Positions 20,814-29,036 of a stretch of DNA of 64,000 bases are shown here, one piece after another. Each line of letters starts with the position of its first letter. Within the stretch, counting starts at the first letter, position 1. The stretch comes from Parabacteroides gordonii MS-1 = DSM 23371. GTDB lineage: Bacteria > Bacteroidota > Bacteroidia > Bacteroidales > Tannerellaceae. Made by a program: the position numbers and the translations under genes. The notes beneath the pieces were generated by a model, which was not told where the DNA came from, made no database searches, and saw nothing but the letters and a program-made list of their open reading frames with translations. The stretch spans positions 1,526,173-1,590,172 of the forward strand of contig NZ_KQ033919.1 of NCBI RefSeq assembly GCF_000969825.1. Reading direction: 5' to 3'.

Positions 20814-21323
20814 TTATTCCAACCCTTCTTTCTTTAAAGAGTCGATCCACTGGTCGAGACGCGCGTTGGTCTGATCGTCTTCATTCAGTTCATCCAAAGG
20901 AAGTCCGACGAACTGGCCATCGATAACGGCTGTAGAGTCATCGTAGGTGTAGCCGTCTGTCGGCACGGATCCGATAAAGCGGCATCCTGTTCCCTGAAGG
21001 TCTGTATAGATTATACCGATCGCGTCACAGAATGTGTCGGCGAAAGAGGAAGAATCGCCGCAACCGAAAATAGCGACTGTCTTACCTGTCAGATCCAGTT
21101 TCTTGATCTTTGCCAGGAAATCGTACCAGTCGTCCTGCAAGTCGCCTGCTCCCCAGGTAGAGCTACCCAGTATCAGCACTTCATAAGAAGCCATATCCGC
21201 AGGGGAAGCCTTGGCCACATCATACAGATGAGCGTCTTCCACACCTAGTTTCTGAGCGATACGTTTTGCTACACTTTCAGTTGTGCCGGTTGAAGAACCG
21301 TAAAAGATACCTATTGTCTTCAT
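20814..21323 (-). CDS. fldA: Flavodoxin (long-chain type)
   Basis: A 169-residue FMN electron carrier that replaces ferredoxin when iron is scarce. Visible are the phosphate-binding loop GIFYGSSTGTTESVA at the N-terminus, the aromatic FMN-stacking loop around STWGAGDLQDDW and GCGDSSSFADTFCDAIG; length fits the long-chain class. First gene of a unit with DUF2023. Upstream, GGCAATACCTATATAT is identical to a stretch upstream of the siderophore operon, consistent with shared iron control. Confidence 0.95.
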   Translation of the reverse strand: MKTIGIFYGSSTGTTESVAKRIAQKLGVEDAHLYDVAKASPADMASYEVLILGSSTWGAGDLQDDWYDFLAKIKKLDLTGKTVAIFGCGDSSSFADTFCDAIGIIYTDLQGTGCRFIGSVPTDGYTYDDSTAVIDGQFVGLPLDELNEDDQTNARLDQWIDSLKKEGLE

Positions 21324-21376
21324 TTCTTTTTTTATTTAAATTGATGAAGACAAAGGTCTGATATCCCGGCTACAAA

Positions 21377-21403
21377 GGCAATACCTATATATATGTATTT
21401 TGC
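21377..21403. promoter_or_regulatory. Candidate iron-responsive operator upstream of flavodoxin
   Basis: Contains GGCAATACCTATATAT (21377-21392), identical to 4372-4387, extended here into AATAC-N10-GTATT symmetry. It lies about 55-80 bp before the flavodoxin start, where the promoter is expected. Confidence 0.45.
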
Positions 21404-21423
21404 AGGCTGAAAATACCTACTGA

Positions 21424-23703
21424 CTAATCGGCTACACGTCCTACCGACTTAATATTCTTGTTTTTAGAAAGCGTCACGCACATCTTCTGAATGTCTTCCA
21501 CATCATGTACTTTCATCTTGATCTTCCCTTCGAACACTCCGTCTTTGGCTTCGATAAGGAGACGCATAATGTTGACATTGAATTCGTCGGCAATCGTCTT
21601 GGTGATCGTGGTCAGTACACCGATCGAGTCGATACCTTTCACCTCGAGGGTTGCTTCGAAAGAAGCATTTTTATGGCTACTCCATTCCGTATTCAGAATA
21701 CGCTCGCCAAAGCTGCTCTTCAGACGCATGGCGATCGGGCAGGAACGTTTATGCACAACGACATTGCCGTCGTCGTTGATAAAGCCCAACGCATCGTCAC
21801 CCGGAATTGGCTTGCAGCATTCGGCAATCACATAGTTACGCTCGAAAGCCTCTTCACGCAGGATATACGGTTTCGACTTATCATATTTGACTTTACCTTT
21901 TTCCTCCGGCTTTTCTTCTTCCTGCTTCTTGGAGCCGACGCCCAATGCCTGTTTTACATATTTGAACAGGACGTTATCGGTCTTTTCCTTCAGCAACTTC
22001 TTAATGTTTTCAGGCAGAACGACATCCCCTTTCTCCACAGCATAATAGAACTCTTCCCGTTTGGAAAAGCCGAAATAGATACACAGTTTATCCAGGTTGG
22101 AAGTACTAGCTTCCATATCCGACCGCTTGAAAGCAGCGATCACCTTCTCCTCTCCCAGCTTAGCCGCATCCTTACGGGCACGCTTCAACACGGCATCGAT
22201 CTTGGCCCGCGCCTTTGCTGTCGTAACAAAGTTAAGCCATTCCGGTTGCGGTTCCTGCGAGCGGGAAGTCAGTATCTCAACCTGGTCGCCACTTGCCAGC
22301 GGATGACTAAGCGGTACCAGACGGTGGTTGACTTTCGCTCCGATACATTTATTTCCTATATTGGTATGCAGGGCATAGGCAAAGTCGAGTGCTGTCGCGC
22401 CCTGCGGAAGTGTCTTGATATCCCCTTTCGGTGTAAAGACGAAGATTTCCGAAGTAAACAGGTTCAGTTTGATCGTATCCAGGAAGTCCAGAGCATTCGG
22501 ATCAGGGCTTTCGAGGATTTCCGTAATAGTCTGAAGCCATTTATCCAGCTCGGTATCTTCTTCTACGCTATGCTCCTTGTATTTCCAATGAGCGGCAAAA
22601 CCTTTCTCGGCTATATCGTCCATACGGCGGCTGCGAATCTGTATTTCCACCCATTGCCCGTCAGGCCCCATGACAGTAAGATGCAATGCCTGATAACCAT
22701 TGGCTTTCGGACGGCTTACCCAGTCGCGGATACGATCCGGACGGATACGGTAAATATCCGTTATGGCTGAATAGATATCCCAACACATATTCTTCTCATC
22801 CACACCCGGCAGCGGGTCGAAGATGATACGGACAGCATATAGGTCATAGATGTCTTCGAAAGTAATCCCTTTACTTTCCATCTTGTTCCAGATAGAGTAA
22901 GCAGACTTTACACGGGCTTTCATTTCATAATGCAAGCCCATTTCCTTCAGCTTCTTATCAACGGGGACAGCAAAATGGTCGAACAACTTGTTGCGGTTTT
23001 CTTCCGTTGCCTGCAACTTTTGCTCGATAAATTCGTATTCATGGGGATGTTCATATTTGAAGCTCAGGTCTTCCAGTTCCGTCTTGATCGTGAAAAGACC
23101 CAGACGATGTGCCAGCGGGGCATAAAGATAGAGAGTTTCACCGGCAATCTTGAACTGCTTGGCTGGAAGCATGGAGCCTAAAGTACGCATATTATGCAGA
23201 CGGTCGGCTATCTTGATCAGGATCACCCGGATATCATCACTCATGGTGAGCAATAACTTACGGAAGTTTTCTGCCTGCGCAGATGCCTGTTCCCCGAATA
23301 TTCCTCCGGAAATCTTGGTAAGCCCGTCTACGATCTGAGCGATCTTCGGGCCGAACATATCGCTGATATCCTGTACGGTATATTCGGTATCTTCCACAAC
23401 GTCATGAAGGAGTGCGGAACAGATAGAGGTCGACCCCAGTCCCATTTCACGGCAAACGATCCGTGCCACTGCAATAGGATGCATGATATAGGGTTCGCCG
23501 GAACGGCGTTTTACTCCCGCATGAGCCTGGTTGGCGAAGTTGAACGCTTTGGTGATACGCTCGATCTTTCGTCGATGGTTTGAATTCAGGTAATCCTGCA
23601 ACAGTTCATTAAACCCATCCTGGATCATTTTCTCATCTGCCGACATAGCCGGTAACATGTCACCGGCTTCCTTTGTGTCTTTTGTGTCTATCGTATCGTT
23701 CAT
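21424..23703 (-). CDS. Rsh-type (p)ppGpp synthetase/hydrolase
   Basis: A 759-residue long RelA/SpoT homologue that makes and degrades (p)ppGpp, the stringent-response alarmone. Order: N-terminal HD hydrolase domain with intact HPIAVARIV and HDVVEDTEYT, synthetase domain (YSIWNKMESKG, GYQALHLTV), TGS domain (IFVFTPKGDIKTLP) and a C-terminal ACT domain (IDSIGVLTTITKTI). The intact HD residues mean hydrolase activity is likely retained, so it should be bifunctional. Last gene of the parA-parB-DUF5683-transglycosylase run, with a 92-bp gap to the previous gene. Confidence 0.95.
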   Translation of the reverse strand: MNDTIDTKDTKEAGDMLPAMSADEKMIQDGFNELLQDYLNSNHRRKIERITKAFNFANQAHAGVKRRSGEPYIMHPIAVARIVCREMGLGSTSICSALLHDVVEDTEYTVQDISDMFGPKIAQIVDGLTKISGGIFGEQASAQAENFRKLLLTMSDDIRVILIKIADRLHNMRTLGSMLPAKQFKIAGETLYLYAPLAHRLGLFTIKTELEDLSFKYEHPHEYEFIEQKLQATEENRNKLFDHFAVPVDKKLKEMGLHYEMKARVKSAYSIWNKMESKGITFEDIYDLYAVRIIFDPLPGVDEKNMCWDIYSAITDIYRIRPDRIRDWVSRPKANGYQALHLTVMGPDGQWVEIQIRSRRMDDIAEKGFAAHWKYKEHSVEEDTELDKWLQTITEILESPDPNALDFLDTIKLNLFTSEIFVFTPKGDIKTLPQGATALDFAYALHTNIGNKCIGAKVNHRLVPLSHPLASGDQVEILTSRSQEPQPEWLNFVTTAKARAKIDAVLKRARKDAAKLGEEKVIAAFKRSDMEASTSNLDKLCIYFGFSKREEFYYAVEKGDVVLPENIKKLLKEKTDNVLFKYVKQALGVGSKKQEEEKPEEKGKVKYDKSKPYILREEAFERNYVIAECCKPIPGDDALGFINDDGNVVVHKRSCPIAMRLKSSFGERILNTEWSSHKNASFEATLEVKGIDSIGVLTTITKTIADEFNVNIMRLLIEAKDGVFEGKIKMKVHDVEDIQKMCVTLSKNKNIKSVGRVAD

Positions 23704-23795
23704 GGTTACAACCTCTTCTTTTTATACAACGTCTGTAACCACAAATATACAAATATTCGTCAAAAATCAACAAGGAAGCCAGGAAAATAGCAAGT

Positions 23796-25322
23796 TTATC
23801 CTACAGGAATCTTTAAAACCTGTCCCGGACGGATATTTGCGTTGGGCAATCCATTCGCCTTCTGGATCAATGTGGCCGTCACTCCCGGATACTTTTTGGA
23901 TATGGTATACAGGGAATCTCCCGACTTCACGCGATAAGAGATAAAGCCATTGCTCTGCTTTTCAACGATTTCGGATGAAGATGTCGTCTTTGCAACCGTT
24001 TTCGATTTTGTAGCGGAAGCAAAAGTAACCCCGCCGTTATCCACATACAGGGTCAACCGTCGTCCACTGGCCAGTTTATTTGATCTCAGACCGTTCCAGG
24101 AACGAACTTCTTTCGGTGTCACTCCATAGCGGTCGGAAATGGTATAGATATTCTCACCCGAAGCTACACGATGCGTAATCTTTTCACGGTTGGAAGAACT
24201 TCCTTTATCCGTATCAGTCGTATTATACGCCAGGCAACCGGACAGAAGATCTTCAGCACGATGGGTATATATCGTATCTTCCTTGTCTATGAAAGCATAC
24301 GTCTGATTAACCGGAAGTTTTAGTACGGAAGGTTCCGCATTTCCGGGAATGATATCGCGTTTGTATTGCGGGTTCAGGGCGCGTACCTGTTCAATATCCA
24401 TTTGAAGCACTTCAGCCACTTGCTCCAGATGCAATGCTTTTGTTACCACCACCGTATCCGTAGCCAACGGCATGCTGGTTTGCATCGGGCAGATATTATG
24501 ATCGCAATAATAATTCATAATGTAATTGGCTGCGATAAAAAGAGGCACATACGAACGGGTTTCCTTCGGGAGATAAGGGAAGATATCCCAGAAATCAGTT
24601 TTTCCACCCGAACGGCGTATTGCTTTATTCACATTACCCGGGCCACAATTGTAGGAAGCCAGCACCAGGTTCCAGTCGCCATAAATGGCATACATATCTT
24701 TAAAGTAACGGCAGGCAGCATGGGTCGCCTTCACCGGATCACGGCGTTCGTCGACCAGGCTGTTGATCTCCAGTCCGTAAATCTTTCCGGTCGGAAGCAT
24801 GAACTGCCACAGGCCGCAGGCACCGACACGCGAGAGAGCGACCGGATTAAGGGCACTTTCCACAATGGCCAGATACTTTAGTTCGATAGGCAGATCGTGT
24901 TCATCGAGCACCTGCTCGATGATCGGGAAATAAAAATCCGCCATACCCAGCATATATCGTACGAGGTTACGGCGGCGGTCGGCATATAAATCGATACAAT
25001 CGCGTACTACCTTATTATAAGGTAAAGAAATAACGCGCGGCAATCTTTCCAGACGTTCCCGGTAGACAGAGTCGGGGAAGTATACATTAGCATCATCGTC
25101 ATGGCAATATTCGTCTCTCTTGGAGAAATATTGAACGTGCCACGAGCGAAGCAGGCTGTCGACATCAGCATCCAGACTTTCAGGGATCAGGCCCACATCG
25201 ACCGATAATGAGTCGGCAGAAAGGTTCGAATACTGAGGTTCTTCATTGTCAGTCAATGTTTCCTGTGCACGGGCAACAGTAAAAAGACAACAGAGACAGA
25301 GTAATGTTAGTAAGTATTTCAT
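23796..25322 (-). CDS. LysM lytic transglycosylase (MltD-like)
   Basis: A 508-residue exported peptidoglycan-cleaving enzyme. Signal peptide at residues 1-19 (ARAQE), SLT domain with the catalytic region AIVESALNPVALSRVGACGLWQF and YNCGPGNVNKA, then two clear LysM domains near the C-terminus (HRVASGENIYTISDRYGV and YRVKSGDSLYTISKKYPG), plus a possible degenerate one between. It lies 6 bp after the DUF5683 gene. Role in cell-wall turnover alongside chromosome segregation genes is the common Bacteroidetes arrangement. Confidence 0.92.
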   Translation of the reverse strand: MKYLLTLLCLCCLFTVARAQETLTDNEEPQYSNLSADSLSVDVGLIPESLDADVDSLLRSWHVQYFSKRDEYCHDDDANVYFPDSVYRERLERLPRVISLPYNKVVRDCIDLYADRRRNLVRYMLGMADFYFPIIEQVLDEHDLPIELKYLAIVESALNPVALSRVGACGLWQFMLPTGKIYGLEINSLVDERRDPVKATHAACRYFKDMYAIYGDWNLVLASYNCGPGNVNKAIRRSGGKTDFWDIFPYLPKETRSYVPLFIAANYIMNYYCDHNICPMQTSMPLATDTVVVTKALHLEQVAEVLQMDIEQVRALNPQYKRDIIPGNAEPSVLKLPVNQTYAFIDKEDTIYTHRAEDLLSGCLAYNTTDTDKGSSSNREKITHRVASGENIYTISDRYGVTPKEVRSWNGLRSNKLASGRRLTLYVDNGGVTFASATKSKTVAKTTSSSEIVEKQSNGFISYRVKSGDSLYTISKKYPGVTATLIQKANGLPNANIRPGQVLKIPVG

Positions 25323-25328
25323 GTGTTA

Positions 25329-26051
25329 TCAGAATTTTATACTGCAATTCAGGCCATACGACCGTTCGCTGAAACTGGTCTTCGGGGTTACCGCAGGCTC
25401 TATCCGCATACTCAGGTCGGGAGAGATATCAAAATCGAACAACTGTGCATCCACATACGCATCGATCATACAGATAGCATAAACGCCAGCTGTAATAATG
25501 ATACTCAAATCCCTGTACCGACGGAAATAGTCCTTACGGCTCTTTATATTATCCTGCAACCGTGTATTGGTTATAAACTCCGACGGCTCACGCCCGTTCT
25601 TCTTGGCAATATCCACCCACGACTTACTCCAGGCATCCGGATTGTCCTTGTTATGATCCACATCATACATCAAATCCAGATAAGCTGTCGAATAATCCTT
25701 ATAGTTACGATTGTTCCAGGTCACCGCATAGATACATCCCATAAAACCGCCATACACGATCGGCAACTTCCAGTATGCCCTGTTGTAGATCTGTCCCAAG
25801 CCCGGCAGGATGGCAGAAAAAAGAACTGCCTTTGTCGGATTCGGTTTGAACGGCTTCATGTCTATCTCCTTGAACTTGGGTTGCGGCACCGAGTCGGCAG
25901 CCTGAAGCACAGCCTGCACTGTCGAATCGGGTGGTGCCACCACTACCGTATCAGCATCGAGTATTACTGCCTGCCCCTGTGCTTTCGTATACAAGGATAT
26001 CCCGGCAAGTATTACCAGAAGGCATAGTATCCTGCTTATTTTTAATCTCAT
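25329..26051 (-). CDS. DUF5683 membrane-associated protein
   Basis: About 240 residues from the ATG at 26051, which opens a signal peptide (MRLKISRILCLLVILAGISLYTKAQ); a longer frame starts at 26072 directly after the parB stop but adds only seven residues before the signal. DUF5683 core: PTKAVLFSAILPGLGQIYN, then WKLPIVYGGFMG and later a TM segment. Function unknown, but the gene is often found between parB and a transglycosylase in Bacteroidetes, as here. Confidence 0.82.
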   Translation of the reverse strand: MRLKISRILCLLVILAGISLYTKAQGQAVILDADTVVVAPPDSTVQAVLQAADSVPQPKFKEIDMKPFKPNPTKAVLFSAILPGLGQIYNRAYWKLPIVYGGFMGCIYAVTWNNRNYKDYSTAYLDLMYDVDHNKDNPDAWSKSWVDIAKKNGREPSEFITNTRLQDNIKSRKDYFRRYRDLSIIITAGVYAICMIDAYVDAQLFDFDISPDLSMRIEPAVTPKTSFSERSYGLNCSIKF

Positions 26052-26072
26052 CCTCACGAATCTACCGTCCAC

Positions 26073-26957
26073 TTATTTCAACTTATCCAACAGGCCGATC
26101 AGCCTTTCCAGTTCTTCTTCCGAGGTAAAAGGGATCGTGATACGTCCTTTTCCCTTCTCGTTGCATGCCAATTGTACCTTTGTATTGAAAAAGCGGGACA
26201 AATGATCCTTCAGCAGATTAAATTCCTGGGGAAGCATCGGTTGGCGTCCGGCTGTTTTCTCTTTCTTCTCCGGTGCAACAGCTTCCGCCCCGTTTCGTAC
26301 GATCTCTTCCACATTCCGTACGGAGAGGCCTTCCGCCAGTATCTGTTCATACAAGGCCAACTGCACTTCCGGATCTTCTACCGGCAGCAGGGCACGTGCA
26401 TGTCCCATATCGATCTTTTTATCTTTCAAACCCATCTGTATCTCTGCCGGAAGTTTCAACAGGCGGAGATAGTTGGCGATAGTAGCGCGTTTCTTCCCCA
26501 CCCGTTCGCTGAGCTTTTCCTGGGTCAGGCCGTAGCTGTCTATCAACTTCTGATAAGCCAATGCAATTTCTATCGAGTTAAGGTCTTCGCGCTGTATATT
26601 CTCGATCAGCGCCATTTCGACTACATTCTCGTCGGCCGCCGTCTTGATATAGGCAGGAATCTGCTCCAAACCGGCCATCAGGGAAGCCCGGTAACGGCGT
26701 TCACCGGAGATGATCATATACTTCTCCGTACCGATCTCTTTCAGGGTTATCGGTTGGATAACACCCAGGGAGCGGATAGAAGTAGCCAGTTCTTCCAGTG
26801 CTTCTTCCTCAAATATAGAACGGGGTTGATCAGGGTTGGGCTGAATCTTGCTCAATGCTATCTCACTGATAGAAGACGAACCTCCGGTTTTAAGGTCGTC
26901 CATCGTGATCAAAGCATCCAATCCACGGCCAAGTGCCGATCTTTTCATTACTGCCAT
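26073..26957 (-). CDS. parB: Chromosome partitioning protein ParB
   Basis: A 294-residue CTP-dependent DNA-binding clamp that loads at parS and works with ParA in chromosome segregation. It has the N-terminal ParB/Srx fold with Box II ISGERRYRASLMAG, the HTH region (LSERVGKKRATIANYLRLL) and a C-terminal dimerisation domain. It starts 8 bp after parA. The usual parS consensus was not found by eye in the window. Confidence 0.96.
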   Translation of the reverse strand: MAVMKRSALGRGLDALITMDDLKTGGSSSISEIALSKIQPNPDQPRSIFEEEALEELATSIRSLGVIQPITLKEIGTEKYMIISGERRYRASLMAGLEQIPAYIKTAADENVVEMALIENIQREDLNSIEIALAYQKLIDSYGLTQEKLSERVGKKRATIANYLRLLKLPAEIQMGLKDKKIDMGHARALLPVEDPEVQLALYEQILAEGLSVRNVEEIVRNGAEAVAPEKKEKTAGRQPMLPQEFNLLKDHLSRFFNTKVQLACNEKGKGRITIPFTSEEELERLIGLLDKLK

Positions 26958-26965
26958 AATTGTTA

Positions 26966-27730
26966 TTATTTATTTTTGTCTATCAGCTCTTGCGCAAGCT
27001 GCATGTGATTTAGTGCTCCTTTCGACTCGGCATCGTAAAGTATTACGGGTTTGCCGTAGCTGGAAGCTTCGCTCAATTTCACATTACGCTGAATAACGGT
27101 CGTGAAAACAAGGTCGCGGAACGGTCGTTTCACTTCTTCGTAAATCTGGTTAGCCAGTCGGAGACGCGAATCGTACATCGTCAGCAGGAATCCTTCGATT
27201 TCCAGGGCCGGGTTCAGCTTCGATTTAATAATCTTTATCGTATTCAACAGTTTACTGATACCTTCCAGTGCAAAATACTCGCATTGAACAGGGATCATTA
27301 CCGAATCGGCTGCGGTCAGTGCGTTAACTGTGATCAGCCCCAAGGAAGGAGAACAGTCGATGAGGATAAAATCATACATATCCTTCAGGGGAACAAGCAT
27401 CTGTTTGAGTATCTGCTCCCGGTTCTCCATGTTCAGCATTTCAATTTCCGCTCCTACCAGGTCGATATGTGACGGGATAATATCCAGCCCTTCCACCTCG
27501 GTCGGGATAATGGCTCCTTTCGGATCGTCTCCGTTCACCAGACATTCGTAGATGGATAGTTCGACACTCCGAATATCCACGCCCAGTCCGGAAGAGGCAT
27601 TTGCCTGCGGATCTGCATCAACAACCAGCACTTTCTTCTCAAGGGCAGCGAGGGATGCAGCCAGATTTATCGTGGTTGTTGTTTTACCAACTCCACCTTT
27701 CTGATTTGCTAAAGCGATAATCTTTCCCAT
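26966..27730 (-). CDS. parA: Chromosome partitioning ATPase ParA
   Basis: A 254-residue Soj/ParA-type ATPase with the deviant Walker A motif KGGVGKTTT, switch DADPQANAS and VDADPQ-type Walker A' region, and ILIDCSPSLG as Walker B. It makes the DNA-bound gradient that moves ParB-parS complexes. First gene of the minus-strand run; a -7-like TATATTTG on the minus strand (27842-27849) lies about 110 bp upstream of its start. Confidence 0.96.
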   Translation of the reverse strand: MGKIIALANQKGGVGKTTTTINLAASLAALEKKVLVVDADPQANASSGLGVDIRSVELSIYECLVNGDDPKGAIIPTEVEGLDIIPSHIDLVGAEIEMLNMENREQILKQMLVPLKDMYDFILIDCSPSLGLITVNALTAADSVMIPVQCEYFALEGISKLLNTIKIIKSKLNPALEIEGFLLTMYDSRLRLANQIYEEVKRPFRDLVFTTVIQRNVKLSEASSYGKPVILYDAESKGALNHMQLAQELIDKNK

Positions 27731-28083
27731 ACTTCGTCTTTTAATTCAGTGGCAAAACTAAACATTAAAAACCTAACGAAATCAGGTTTAAGCAAAACAA
27801 TGCTCGTTTTGTTGAAAAGTCGCCCTAACTGTTGATAACTTGCAAATATAAACAGAATATTTAATAACTTGTTTCAAATGAGGAGTATGTGATAGTTTTT
27901 TGGTAAATTATAACATCCTTATAAAAGTATTAAAGTCAAGGATAATGGTGTGATTGCGGATTTTGTGGTGCATAACTTCAGGCATATGGTCGTCTACTTT
28001 ATGGTCTTAGATACACAGTGGTCTTTTATGATCTTAACAAAGCCAATACACCTTGTCTTTTAGAACTTTAGATATATAGCACT
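27731..28083. other. Intergenic region upstream of parA
   Basis: No gene seen. It holds the likely parA promoter (minus strand -7 box at 27842-27849), one DnaA-box-like TGTTGATAA (27830-27838), and toward its right end several degenerate copies of a TTTATGGTCTTAGATA-like phrase (about 27995-28090) that lead into the REP palindrome of the transposase. Confidence 0.45.
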
Positions 28084-28132
28084 CTTTATGGCTTCAGCCT
28101 GATTTCAATTGCCGTCGGTTTTAACCGACGGT
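28084..28132 (+). repeat. REP-like inverted element, left copy
   Basis: 49 bp that match the reverse complement of 28707-28755 with only a few mismatches. It contains the strong palindrome GCCGTCGGTTTTAACCGACGG and a GGCT-AGCC stem. A smaller palindrome TTGGCTTTAGCCAA follows at about 28151-28164. Confidence 0.8.
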
Positions 28133-28155
28133 CCACAAAAACTCTCAAATTGGCT

Positions 28156-28599
28156 TTAGCCAAATTTCTCTTTATCTTTTCCCTGAAAATTATATTTCAC
28201 CATAAATTCCTTATACTCAACATCAAAACTCTTCCTTTTATGATGTTCTTCCTGATTATGTATATATCTCCTAACAATATCAACCTGACTTTCACCAATC
28301 GATACAGCAAAATAATCATCTTGCCATTGTAAAGTATTCCAGCCTTTCTTATTAAACCAAAAAGAAGATTCTCCTTTTATCAACTGAATTATTTTCGCTA
28401 TATTTTGCATTCCACCTAAAGAGATCAAACAATGAACATGTTCTTTATCTCCTCCGATTGTGTCAATATAGATTCCTTTATTATAAGAGTGTATTCTGAT
28501 GTGTTCGAATAATTGAATTCGATAATCTTTGTTTACTAATTGAGGCTCACGATTCTTCGTGCTCCACACACAATGGATCATCATTCTAATATATGTCAT
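28156..28599 (-). CDS. REP-associated tyrosine transposase (IS200/IS605 TnpA-like, RAYT)
   Basis: A 147-residue Y1 single-strand transposase. The HUH pair is His54-Val-His56 (DKEHVHCLIS) and the catalytic Tyr is likely Tyr112 (VRRYIHNQEEHH). It is framed by inverted copies of a 49-bp palindromic element, the arrangement of RAYT genes that mobilise REP hairpins, rather than a classical IS with its own subterminal hairpins and tnpB. The reading frame appears intact. The C-terminal end overlaps the small palindrome of the left element. Confidence 0.88.
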   Translation of the reverse strand: MTYIRMMIHCVWSTKNREPQLVNKDYRIQLFEHIRIHSYNKGIYIDTIGGDKEHVHCLISLGGMQNIAKIIQLIKGESSFWFNKKGWNTLQWQDDYFAVSIGESQVDIVRRYIHNQEEHHKRKSFDVEYKEFMVKYNFQGKDKEKFG

Positions 28600-28706
28600 A
28601 GTCTTATGGTGTTAGTTATTCTTACAAAGATCATCAATTAATATATTATAAACAATAATTTATCTAGAAAACTTTGGCTAAAGCCACTGCACATACATCA
28701 AACTAA

Positions 28707-28755
28707 CCGTCGGTTAAAACCGACGGCAATTGAGATCAGGCTAAAGCCATAAAGA
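28707..28755 (-). repeat. REP-like inverted element, right copy
   Basis: Inverted partner of 28084-28132, with the same core CCGTCGGTTAAAACCGACGG. Together the two bracket the transposase. Confidence 0.8.
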
Positions 28756-28821
28756 TTGCCATATATCTAAAGCCATAAAATACAATGCCTATAAAGATTA
28801 TTATAAAAACATCCAAACTAA

Positions 28822-28865
28822 CGAAGCCCCGAAAAGATAATCCTTCCGGGGCTTGTTTTTTTTAT
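28822..28865. terminator. Terminator of the second S-layer-like gene
   Basis: AAGCCCCG (28824-28831) pairs with CGGGGCTT (28847-28854), with T-rich sequence on both sides. It is a close copy of the terminator at 176-216, in the same place relative to the paralogous gene. Confidence 0.8.
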
Positions 28866-29036
28866 CTGCTTTCCTCCTTCGCAGGGGTACTCGACAGATG
28901 AACTTTATTTTATTACTTAATATTTTGTCATTTCACCTGTTCACCTGTCGCAGGTTACTTAATGGCTCTCCCGAAGGAGAACCATTGCATGAAAGACTAT
29001 TTTTGATTATAAATTTCTTTTATAAATAAGTCGTTA

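Larger units (their letters stand above)
28600..29036. other. Spacer with REP element, terminator and long 3' leader of the second S-layer-like gene
   Basis: No gene seen. From left to right: TTTGGCTAAAGCCA palindrome near 28672, right REP copy (28707-28755), degenerate repeats of the same phrases to about 28800, the terminator at 28824-28862, and about 175 bp of 3' region similar to that of the first S-layer-like gene (shared GAACTTTATTT and TGTTCACC). Confidence 0.5.

Noticed and set aside
26073-27730. Origin of replication next to parAB
   Set aside because: Only one DnaA-like 9-mer lies upstream of parA, with no dnaA gene or box cluster; not enough to call an origin.
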